Below the pieces are notes generated by a model that saw only the letters and a program-made list of their open reading frames with translations, searched no databases and had not been told where the DNA came from. Of a stretch of DNA of 64,000 bases, positions 1-8,000 are shown one piece after another. Origin of the DNA: Prevotella sp. (GTDB taxonomy: Bacteria > Bacteroidota > Bacteroidia > Bacteroidales > Bacteroidaceae); NCBI GenBank assembly GCA_017554145.1, contig JAFZIZ010000004.1, positions 62,001 to 126,000 of the forward strand. Reading direction: 5' to 3'. A program made the position numbers and the translations under genes. The first letter of the stretch is position 1; each line of letters opens with the position of its first letter.

Positions 1-907
1 AATTGTCAACCTTCTCTGTCGTATTGAGTTTCTCAATGATAGCAAGCGCCTTCTCTTTGTTAATGACTTGTGGCGCTATAAACTTCTTATCCTGTTCATT
101 CTCTACATAGCCCAGCAGGAAGATGAAGTCTTTTGACTCACCAGGTTTCAGTTCTACTTCTATATAATGGGAAGCAATAGGACTCCAACCATGTGCGTGA
201 CTGTTACGGGGCTTACCTTCCATCACGGCATCAGGATTGGCAAACTCATTATATAGACCTACGAAGGTCTCACGGTCAGTGTCGTAGCCTTGTATTTCTG
301 TGTTCACATGATAGAAAGCGTAGTGGTTACGACGCTCGCGATACTCGGTCTTGTGGTAGATGGTGCTGCCTTCGATCTCCACCTCGCCAGTAGAGAAGTT
401 ACGCTGGAAATTCTCCATATCGGTAGCGGCATTCCAGAGGCACCACTCCTCGAACGAGAAGAGCTTGAGACTCTTAGTCTCGTTTGAATCGTTCTTAAGT
501 GTGAGTTTCTGTACCTCGGCCCACTTTTTGAGTGGTACAAAGAATAGCACTGAGGCCTCTACGCCATTTTTGCGACCTGTGATGCGGGTGTAGCTCATAC
601 CGTGGCGGCACTCGTAGAAGTCGAGTGGCGTCTTGCAGGGTTTCCATCCCGGATTCCATACGGTATCGCCATCCTTGATATAAAAGTATCGGCCACCGTT
701 ATCCATTGGTACATTATTGTAACGATAACGGGTAATACGGCGGAATTTTGCATCCTTGTAGAAGCTGTAGCCACCTGCGGTATTAGAGATGAGTGAGAAG
801 AAATCCTCATTGCCCAGATAGTTAATCCAAGGCCACGGTGTCTGCGGGTCTGTGATGACATACTCGCGATGCTGGTCGTCGAAATGACCGTAACGTTTAT
901 TGTCCAT
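1..907 (-). CDS. Cellobiose phosphorylase-like GH94 enzyme (N-terminal part, cut by window edge)
   Basis: I translated this from the minus strand; it has a start (ATG at 907) but runs off the left edge, so only about 302 residues are seen. It opens [20 protein letters not shown] and continues with [20 protein letters not shown], the N-terminal signature of GH94 phosphorylases, closest to cellobiose phosphorylase. Such enzymes cleave cellobiose with phosphate to glucose 1-phosphate and glucose in the cytoplasm, saving ATP. The catalytic Asp lies in the missing C-terminal half, so cellobiose specificity is inferred; chitobiose or cellodextrin phosphorylase are alternatives. It lies 35 nt downstream of the acyl-CoA synthetase on the same strand and may be cotranscribed with it. 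Confidence 0.85.
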   Translation of the reverse strand, partial: MDNKRYGHFDDQHREYVITDPQTPWPWINYLGNEDFFSLISNTAGGYSFYKDAKFRRITRYRYNNVPMDNGGRYFYIKDGDTVWNPGWKPCKTPLDFYECRHGMSYTRITGRKNGVEASVLFFVPLKKWAEVQKLTLKNDSNETKSLKLFSFEEWCLWNAATDMENFQRNFSTGEVEIEGSTIYHKTEYRERRNHYAFYHVNTEIQGYDTDRETFVGLYNEFANPDAVMEGKPRNSHAHGWSPIASHYIEVELKPGESKDFIFLLGYVENEQDKKFIAPQVINKEKALAIIEKLNTTEKVDN

Positions 908-942
908 AGTAGTTCTGTTTTATGATTATTATTAATAATTGT

Positions 943-3027
943 TTATTTCTCAATAAGTATTCGGGCATCTACAGCTACCACATCTTGTTCGTCAGCCAAT
1001 AATGGGTTGATGTCCATTTCCTTGATTTCTGTAGCAAACCGGAGAAGGGTAGAGAGACGGACAATAATCTCGGCATACTTCTGTTCGTTGATGCCTTGTT
1101 GTCCGCGTGTACCTTTTAATATTTTGTAGCCACGCAGTGAGCGGATCATAGAGAAGGCTTCTGCATAGGAGAGTGGTGCCAGTCCAGACTGTACATCTTT
1201 TAATACTTCTACGAAGATACCACCAAGACCGCAAAGCACCACATGTCCGAAACGCTCCTCATATTTTGCGCCTATAAAGAGTTCTGTACCTTTCAACATT
1301 TTCTGAACCATCACCGCATTGGCATCTTCAATTTGCATCATACGATCAAACTCCAGTGCAAGATGTTCTGGGGTACGGATATTCAAGGTTACACCACCTA
1401 CATCACTCTTATGGACTGGTCCTACGACTTTTGCCACAACAGGATAGCCCACTTTCTGAGCAAAGGCGATGAGTGTATCTTTGTTTGCCGATACTAATTC
1501 GGGTACCATCGGTATGCCAGCACAAGATAGAATCTCATGAACGATATCAGGGGTAAGATAACCATTGGTGACGCCCTCAAACTTCAGTCGGTTGGTCTCT
1601 CGGTAGATGATATCTCTTATCTTCGGCACATCCACTCCAAAGAGTTCTATCTCAGGAGGTGCTGGCGGCGGTGTTTGCATAATCTGTGATAGTGCTGTGG
1701 CGAGTGTTACCTCATCGGAGAAGTTGACATGACCTTTGGCAAGAAACTCTGCAACCTCTGGACCTGCTGTATGGAGACTCGGAAGGATAGGGAAGATAGG
1801 TTTTTTGCAGGTGAGCATTTTCTGATGCAGCACCTCATACGCTTCATAGAGTGTTGTTAATCCTGGTGTTCCATAGATGACAGCGATGGCATCAATATTA
1901 TCGAAGCGGTTCTCACAATAGTCGATAGCAAGCCCTAATATCTCGGCTGTTCCTGTAGCAAGGATGTCAATAGGGTTAGCCACACTGGAGCCTGGTAACA
2001 ACTGCGCCTTCAGTTCGTCTGCAACCTCACCTTCGAGTTTGGGGACTTCCAATCCTCCTTTCGACAAGGCATCTGTTAGCATCACGCCAGGTCCACCAGC
2101 ATGAGTAACAATCGCAAAACGCTTACCCGTCAACGGAGGAAGAGTAAGGATACATCCCACCGTTGTCAGTTCCTCTCTGGAATGGCATCGTACAATACCA
2201 GCCTTACGGAACAAAGCTTCTACTGCCGAATCGCTGGAAGCAATGGCACCTGTATGACTTGATGCGGCACGACTGCCACTCTCACTGGAGCCTGCCTTGA
2301 TAGCGGCGATACGACACCCCTTACGGATAAGGGAACTCGCATGGAATAGCAATTTATCGGGATTGGAAATGTTTTCTATGTAGAGCAACTTCACATGAGA
2401 GTCTGTATCAGGGTTGAAGTGCTCATCCATATATTGCAGTGCATCCTCGATGCCTATTTGTTTTCCATTTCCTATCGACCATACGGAATTAAACTGCAAA
2501 CCTTTGATGACGGCACTCTCTAAAATAAAGACCGCCGTTGCCCCTGAGCCACTGACAAAATCCACTCCCTGTGGATGAAGTTTGGGGATGGGTTGCGTAA
2601 ATACACTATGATGTTGACGATTTAACAATCCAATGCAGTTAGGACCAATCAACGATGCTCCATATTTTTTACAAGTATCGAGAATGCGTTGTTCCATCTC
2701 TGCTCCTGCCTTTGTCTCTTCTCCGAAACCTGCGGAGATAATGATGAATGCCTTTGTTTGCTTTTCTTTCGCTAATAGTTCTACAGCGTCTGGACACAGC
2801 TTTGCGGGAATGACTAAGATGGCAAGTTCCGTTGGTGGTAACTCTTTTGCATCGTGGAATACCTTGATGCCTTGAACCTCGTCTTCCCTTGGGTTGACAA
2901 TACGTAATACACCCTTGTAACCTCCTTGCAGGATGTTACGTACGATAGCGCCACCAGGTTTGTGGATATTATTGGAGCCACCAATCACTGCAATGGACTT
3001 GGGGTCCAGTAGTTCTCGGTTAATCAT
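943..3027 (-). CDS. Acetate/acyl-CoA synthetase (ADP-forming), fused alpha and beta domains
   Basis: 694 residues with the usual order of fused NDP-forming acyl-CoA synthetases: CoA-binding Rossmann domain (about 10-130, IAVIGGSNN), succinyl-CoA-synthetase-like domains with GPNCIGLLN near 128-136 and the phosphorylated histidine in SSHTGA (His258), then a C-terminal ATP-grasp domain from about 480 (PVVAKVVGPVHKSDVGGV). It interconverts acyl-CoA, ADP and phosphate with free acid, CoA and ATP, conserving energy as ATP; acetyl-CoA is the likely but unproven substrate. The start ATG overlaps the stop of the upstream small gene by 4 nt (ATGA), implying translational coupling. The full length argues it is functional. 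Confidence 0.88.
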   Translation of the reverse strand: MINRELLDPKSIAVIGGSNNIHKPGGAIVRNILQGGYKGVLRIVNPREDEVQGIKVFHDAKELPPTELAILVIPAKLCPDAVELLAKEKQTKAFIIISAGFGEETKAGAEMEQRILDTCKKYGASLIGPNCIGLLNRQHHSVFTQPIPKLHPQGVDFVSGSGATAVFILESAVIKGLQFNSVWSIGNGKQIGIEDALQYMDEHFNPDTDSHVKLLYIENISNPDKLLFHASSLIRKGCRIAAIKAGSSESGSRAASSHTGAIASSDSAVEALFRKAGIVRCHSREELTTVGCILTLPPLTGKRFAIVTHAGGPGVMLTDALSKGGLEVPKLEGEVADELKAQLLPGSSVANPIDILATGTAEILGLAIDYCENRFDNIDAIAVIYGTPGLTTLYEAYEVLHQKMLTCKKPIFPILPSLHTAGPEVAEFLAKGHVNFSDEVTLATALSQIMQTPPPAPPEIELFGVDVPKIRDIIYRETNRLKFEGVTNGYLTPDIVHEILSCAGIPMVPELVSANKDTLIAFAQKVGYPVVAKVVGPVHKSDVGGVTLNIRTPEHLALEFDRMMQIEDANAVMVQKMLKGTELFIGAKYEERFGHVVLCGLGGIFVEVLKDVQSGLAPLSYAEAFSMIRSLRGYKILKGTRGQQGINEQKYAEIIVRLSTLLRFATEIKEMDINPLLADEQDVVAVDARILIEK

Positions 3028-3629
3028 ACGATAACGATGGATTTAACGGGATAAGGAGCAATAGTAGATTCTGGGAAATAAAATCCCAGTTTCAGAACGT
3101 GTTTGATAGGCATGCCGTCAGCAATGTCTTCCCCGCTTTCCTCTCGATCCAGATTCTTATTAAACTTTCCGTTAATGGGACCATGAACAAAACTCTCGTA
3201 TTCATCCCCCTCGCTGATGATGCCTATACAAGTATTGATGAATGGAAGTTGCTTAGTAACGAATTGGCGGATATCATGGCATAATAAGTCTACCTCATCG
3301 ACTCCTGTCACTGTATCCTCGTCAATGGGTTTTCCTGTTGCTAGCATCTTAATCAGTGGCTGCAACTCTTTCTGGTAGTGCCGCAGTTCATAGACACGAC
3401 TATTTAGAGTGATGAATTTTCTGACCGCTTCGTTATAGACCATCATCTGTTCAGGAGTGAGTTTAGTGCTCATGGTCTCTTTCTCCTTTTCCTTCTCTAT
3501 TTCGGATAGTCTTTTGCGTTCTTGCCTTTTCTGACGTATTTTCACGATGGCAGTAGCACCCGCCGCGATTGCCGTTACTCCCACGGTAGCAAGTGCTGCC
3601 CATGCTGATTTCTTGCTTTTGAGCTCCAT
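3024..3629 (-). CDS. Hypothetical protein with N-terminal membrane-like segment
   Basis: 201 residues from ATG 3629 (MELKSKKSAWAALATVG). The reading frame is open further upstream to 3812 but that would run into the divergent MATE gene and past the promoter at 3660-3667, so the shorter start is chosen. Residues about 9-30 are Ala/Gly/Val-rich and could be a membrane anchor; 33-52 are charged, Lys/Arg/Glu-rich and probably helical; the rest looks soluble and acidic. I do not recognise the family. It is coupled to the acyl-CoA synthetase by an ATGA overlap, which is the only functional hint. Confidence 0.7.
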   Translation of the reverse strand: MELKSKKSAWAALATVGVTAIAAGATAIVKIRQKRQERKRLSEIEKEKEKETMSTKLTPEQMMVYNEAVRKFITLNSRVYELRHYQKELQPLIKMLATGKPIDEDTVTGVDEVDLLCHDIRQFVTKQLPFINTCIGIISEGDEYESFVHGPINGKFNKNLDREESGEDIADGMPIKHVLKLGFYFPESTIAPYPVKSIVIV

Positions 3630-3659
3630 AGTTATCGGTTTTAATATATATTTGTGTTG

Positions 3660-3667
3660 CAAAGATA
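3660..3667 (-). promoter_or_regulatory. Bacteroidota -7 element for the 3024-3629 gene
   Basis: TATCTTTG on the minus strand, matching TAnnTTTG, about 30 nt before the ATG at 3629. It lies back-to-back with the plus-strand element of the MATE gene in a 76-bp divergent gap. Confidence 0.6.
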
Positions 3668-3689
3668 ATATATTTTCTTGAAAAAACAT

Positions 3690-3697
3690 TAACTTTG
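3690..3697 (+). promoter_or_regulatory. -7 element for the MATE gene, near-leaderless
   Basis: TAACTTTG ends 8 nt before the ATG at 3706. Since transcription in this phylum usually starts a few nt after the element, the mRNA should begin at or just before the start codon. No good -33 TTG is seen at the expected distance. Confidence 0.6.
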
Positions 3698-3705
3698 CAA
3701 GGAAA

Positions 3706-5010
3706 ATGAATAAATGTGATAGACAGATATTGAAGATTGCCTTGCCAGCCATCGTGACAAATATTACTGTTCCTCTGTTGGGATTGGTAGACACTGCCAT
3801 TGTGGGGCACATGGGTGATGCTGCTTATATAGGAGCTATTGCCGTAGGTTCTATGATTTTCAATTTGGTCTATTGGGTGTTCGCTTTCTTGCGAATGGGA
3901 ACCAGCGGGATGACGGCACAGGCTTGGGGAAGAAGAGATGTGAAGGAAGTCCTACGACTGTTGATGCGCTCCATGATGGTGTCATCTTCCATATCCCTGA
4001 TTCTTCTCATCCTGCAATATCCTCTAAGGGAATTGATACTCTGGTTTATTGGACCATCTGCTGACGTAAGGTTATTGGCTACTACCTATTATAATATAGT
4101 AATATGGGGAGCACCAGCCATGTTGGGACTTTATAGTATGAGTGGTTGGTTTATCGGAATGCAGAATACCCGTATTCCGATGTTCATCTCTATTATGCAG
4201 AATGTAGCGAATATCATGGTTTCACTCTGGTTGGTCTATGGTTTGGACATGAAAGTCGAGGGTGTAGCTTTAGGAACCGTTATTGCCCAATATGCTGGAC
4301 TATTTGTTGCTATTGGTATGTGGATGTGTTATTATCGCAGACTATTAAGACAAGATATTTCGTTCATGAAAGACAGCCTTGTCGATTGGCTTGCTTTCTT
4401 CCGTGTCAACCGTGATATATTCTTGCGTACTTTGTTTTTGGTCGCCGTCAATCTGTATTTCACCTCTGCAGGAGCCCGTCAGGGTGCCGTCATCCTTGCT
4501 GTCAACACCCTATTGATGCAATTATTCTTATTTTTCTCTTATTTCACAGATGGCTTTGCTTATGCGGGTGAGGCTCTTGGAGGAAAATACTGGGGTGCAC
4601 GAAACTGGTCTGCGTTTCGTGAGGTAGTGAATTGTTTGTTCGTATGGGGAGGCATCATGGTGCTTTTGTTCACAACGGTATATGTGATAGGCGGTATGCC
4701 TTTTTTGCGTTTATTGACGGATGAACCGCAAGTGGTAGAAGCCTCTCGTGATTATGTTTGGTGGGCATATCTGATACCCTTGGCTGGTGTCGTTGCTTTT
4801 GTCTGGGACGGAATCTTTATCGGTATCACAGCTACCCGTGGTATGTTGCTATCTTCCTGCATAGCAGCAGTAGTATTTTTCGTAGGATGTATATCGCTGA
4901 TAGGTGTGTTGGGAAACCATGGATTATGGCTTTCCATGATACTTTATCTCGCTGTTCGAGGCATTGTTCAGACCATTATTTATTCTCGAACTTATTCTAT
5001 GAAACCCTAA
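3706..5010 (+). CDS. MATE family efflux transporter (DinF-like)
   Basis: 434 residues, about 12 predicted hydrophobic segments. The N-terminus KIALPAIVTNITVPLLGLVD followed by TAIVGHMGDAAYIGAIAVG is the classic MATE entry helix and first loop. These inner-membrane antiporters expel cationic drugs or metabolites using Na+ or H+ gradients; substrate cannot be told from sequence. It is a stand-alone gene, divergent from the hypothetical at 3629, and followed by a separate promoter for the next operon. The start is supported by the family alignment, although the -7 element lies only 8 nt upstream, so the transcript is probably leaderless. Confidence 0.92.
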   Translation: MNKCDRQILKIALPAIVTNITVPLLGLVDTAIVGHMGDAAYIGAIAVGSMIFNLVYWVFAFLRMGTSGMTAQAWGRRDVKEVLRLLMRSMMVSSSISLILLILQYPLRELILWFIGPSADVRLLATTYYNIVIWGAPAMLGLYSMSGWFIGMQNTRIPMFISIMQNVANIMVSLWLVYGLDMKVEGVALGTVIAQYAGLFVAIGMWMCYYRRLLRQDISFMKDSLVDWLAFFRVNRDIFLRTLFLVAVNLYFTSAGARQGAVILAVNTLLMQLFLFFSYFTDGFAYAGEALGGKYWGARNWSAFREVVNCLFVWGGIMVLLFTTVYVIGGMPFLRLLTDEPQVVEASRDYVWWAYLIPLAGVVAFVWDGIFIGITATRGMLLSSCIAAVVFFVGCISLIGVLGNHGLWLSMILYLAVRGIVQTIIYSRTYSMKP

Positions 5011-5025
5011 ATCTCGTTAAAGGAC

Positions 5026-5056
5026 TTGGTCGTTCAATATATTTCTTCTATCTTTG
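5026..5056 (+). promoter_or_regulatory. Promoter of the alpha-2-macroglobulin/ispH operon
   Basis: TTG (5026-5028), 20 nt, then TATCTTTG (5049-5056); a full Bacteroidota-type -33/-7 pair. The leader to the ATG at 5083 is about 20 nt. Confidence 0.75.
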
Positions 5057-5082
5057 CATATTATAACTGAAACGCATGCGAT

Positions 5083-8000
5083 ATGAAAAAGAAGACTCTA
5101 ACCATTATTGCAGTAATGCTGTTTATACCTATGTGGATATTTGGACAAGATTATCGTGCACTGTGGAATAAGGTGAAAGATGCTGAGGAGAAAGATCTTC
5201 CCCAGACAGCCATCACTCATCTTACCTCTATTGAGGAGAAAGCACGGAAGGAAGGTGTTTATGGACAATTATTAAAAGCAACGTTATATCGTGCACAGAT
5301 GCAGGCAAACGTTGCTCCAGACTCCTTGCAGCCAGCTGTGGAGAGACTGGTCCAGTTGACTAAAAAGGAAAAAGATGTGGCGCTTCGTTCAGTCTATGCG
5401 ACAGTTCTTTATTCTATCTACAGGAATAATCGGTCTCTTTCTGACGACTGGGAGAAGATTTGTGAGGAGTATCGTGTGATTGCATTGTCATCTCCAGAGA
5501 CACTGGCAAAAGTGAAAAATGCCATATATGAACCTTTTGTGGAACATGAAAAAGACAGTTATATCTATGAGGATGACCTGCTTCATATTATTGGCATGGA
5601 GTTTGGTGCATGGCAGTGGATGCATGATTATTATGAAAAGGCAGGTAATCGTCGGGCAGCTTGCTTGACGGCTCTTGAATTATTGGAGGAGAAAAGAGGA
5701 GATGATATGGAGAAACTCCAAGAGAGTAGTTATATACGTCAGTTGGATTCCCTTATCAACAAGTATGGCGATTTAGACGAAGCTGGTGAGGTGGCTTTGG
5801 AGCGTTATGCATATATGAAAAATCATACGAATGCCACTCCCGCAGAAGAGATGGACTATCTCAACCAAGCGATAGAGAAGTGGAGCAATTGGAAAAGAAT
5901 CTCTCAGCTGAAGAATAACCGAAAGCAATTGGTAGCTTCTAAATTCACCGCAGATATTCCCTACCGCGTTCAAACGACGGGAAAGGAGCAGACGATAAAG
6001 TTGAGAAGCCTGCGCCATCTGTCTTCGCTCACGATGCGAGTCTATCGTACCAAACTTCAGGGCGACGATGATGTGAGCATCAATTATAAGAAAGACCTGG
6101 AAAAAGTTATGAAAGATGCCGTAGAGGTGAAAGAGGCTTTCCAAAAGCGTACCTTCTCACCCTATGAGGAATACAATGTGTTTGAAGACTCGATTCCTTT
6201 GATTGGTTTGCCTAATGGTGTCTATATGCTGGAATTCTCCACAGAACCGAATACAAGTGTTGATCGTGTCCTTTATTATGTCACCAATCTGCGGGTACTT
6301 GCCACAGGCAGACAGGAAGCAAACATGCGCTATGTGGTTGTCGATGCCATGACGGGTCAGCCTGTGAAAGGTGCTAAGGTTAAGATACAGGCTAACCGTT
6401 ATGACGACAAGGAAAACCGGAAGACTTTGACGACGAATGCCGCTGGTGAGACATTTTATACTTTCACCAAGGGAACATGGCATAGTATTTTTGTCTATAC
6501 AGATGATGACAAGGCTTGTCCTTCCATCAATTCTGGTGATAATTTCAGTTTCAACGATGACAATAGTAGAAGGGAATATACCCAGATATATACTGATCGT
6601 GCCATCTATCGTCCGGGACAGCAGGTACACATGGCTGCTATCATTTATGCGAGGGAGAACTATATTGAGCATTCTGTCGTTGCTGGCAAGGCTGTGACGG
6701 CGCAGTTGCGCGATGCCAATAGTAAACTGGTGGCAGAGCAAAAACTGACTACCGACGAGTTTGGAAATTGTTCTGCGACCTTCACATTGCCCACAGGACT
6801 TCGTAATGGTAATTTCAGTATCCGTTTGAATGGTGCGTCAGAGTCTTTCCGAGTAGAAGAATACAAGCGTCCGACATTCGAGCTGTCGTTCTCAGAGTAT
6901 AAGGAATCCTATCAGGCAGGAGATACTGTAACGGTTCAGGGCAAGGCGTTGAGTTATGCAGGTGTTCCTGTTCAGGATGCGAAGGTGAAGTATACTGTTC
7001 GTCGCCGTGTCGCCTATTGGTGGATGAGTTACTCTTGGTATTGGGGAGCTGGCTATTTCGGCAGAGGCAATCAGACAGAGGATATTTATGAAGGTGAGAC
7101 GACAACCAAGGATGATGGAACCTTCGATGTGAAGATGCCAATGATTCTGCCCGATGATGACAATAGGTCTCCGATGTTCTATAACTTCGTGGTGGAGGCG
7201 AATGTAACCGATCAGGCTGGTGAGACACATACAGGAACGAAGAGTTTGCCGTTGGGCACTCGTCCTACAGCACTTTCTTGCAGTCTGTCGCAGCGTATCC
7301 GTCGTGACCAGATACAGCCTGTTACTTTCTATCGTCGTAATTCGGCAGGTAGCGAAATTGAAGGAACCGTCCGCTATCGTCTTGACGAGGGTCAGTGGCA
7401 GACGGTTAAAGCGAATGCACCGATTGATGTCCTTTCCAGCAAGATTACCAGTGGTGAGCATCGTTTGGAGGCTGCCTGCGAGGGTGACTCTATTGATATG
7501 AAGTTTGTGATATTCAGTCTTGATGATAAGAAACCTGCTATCGAGACGAAAGACTGGTTCTATACGAGCGGTTCAAGATTCCAGAACGATGGTACACCAA
7601 TTACCATACAGGTTGGTTCTTCGGATCCTGATTTGTATATCGCATATGAGATTATTTCTGGTACGAAGGTGTTGGAGGAAGGCTTCATCCGTGAGAACCG
7701 TTCTCTGTGGAACAGGAAGTTCACCTATAAGGAAGAGTATGGCAACGGATTGCTGCTTACCTTCGCATGGGTAAAGAACGGTGTTGCCTATAAACATTCT
7801 ACGACTATCAGTCGTCCCGTTCCTGATAAACATCTGAAGTTGCAGTGGGAGACTTTCCGTGACCGTCTGAAACCAGGTCAGCAGGAGGAATGGAAACTGA
7901 GTATCAAGGATAAGGACGGAAAACCGGCTCCAGCTCAGTTGCTGGCAGTTCTCTATGACAAGAGTCTCGACCAGCTCGCCTCTCATTACTGGGGTCTCTA

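Noticed and set aside
3630-3812. Upstream extension of the 3024-3629 gene
   Set aside because: It would overlap the divergent MATE gene and the promoter, and has no family support.
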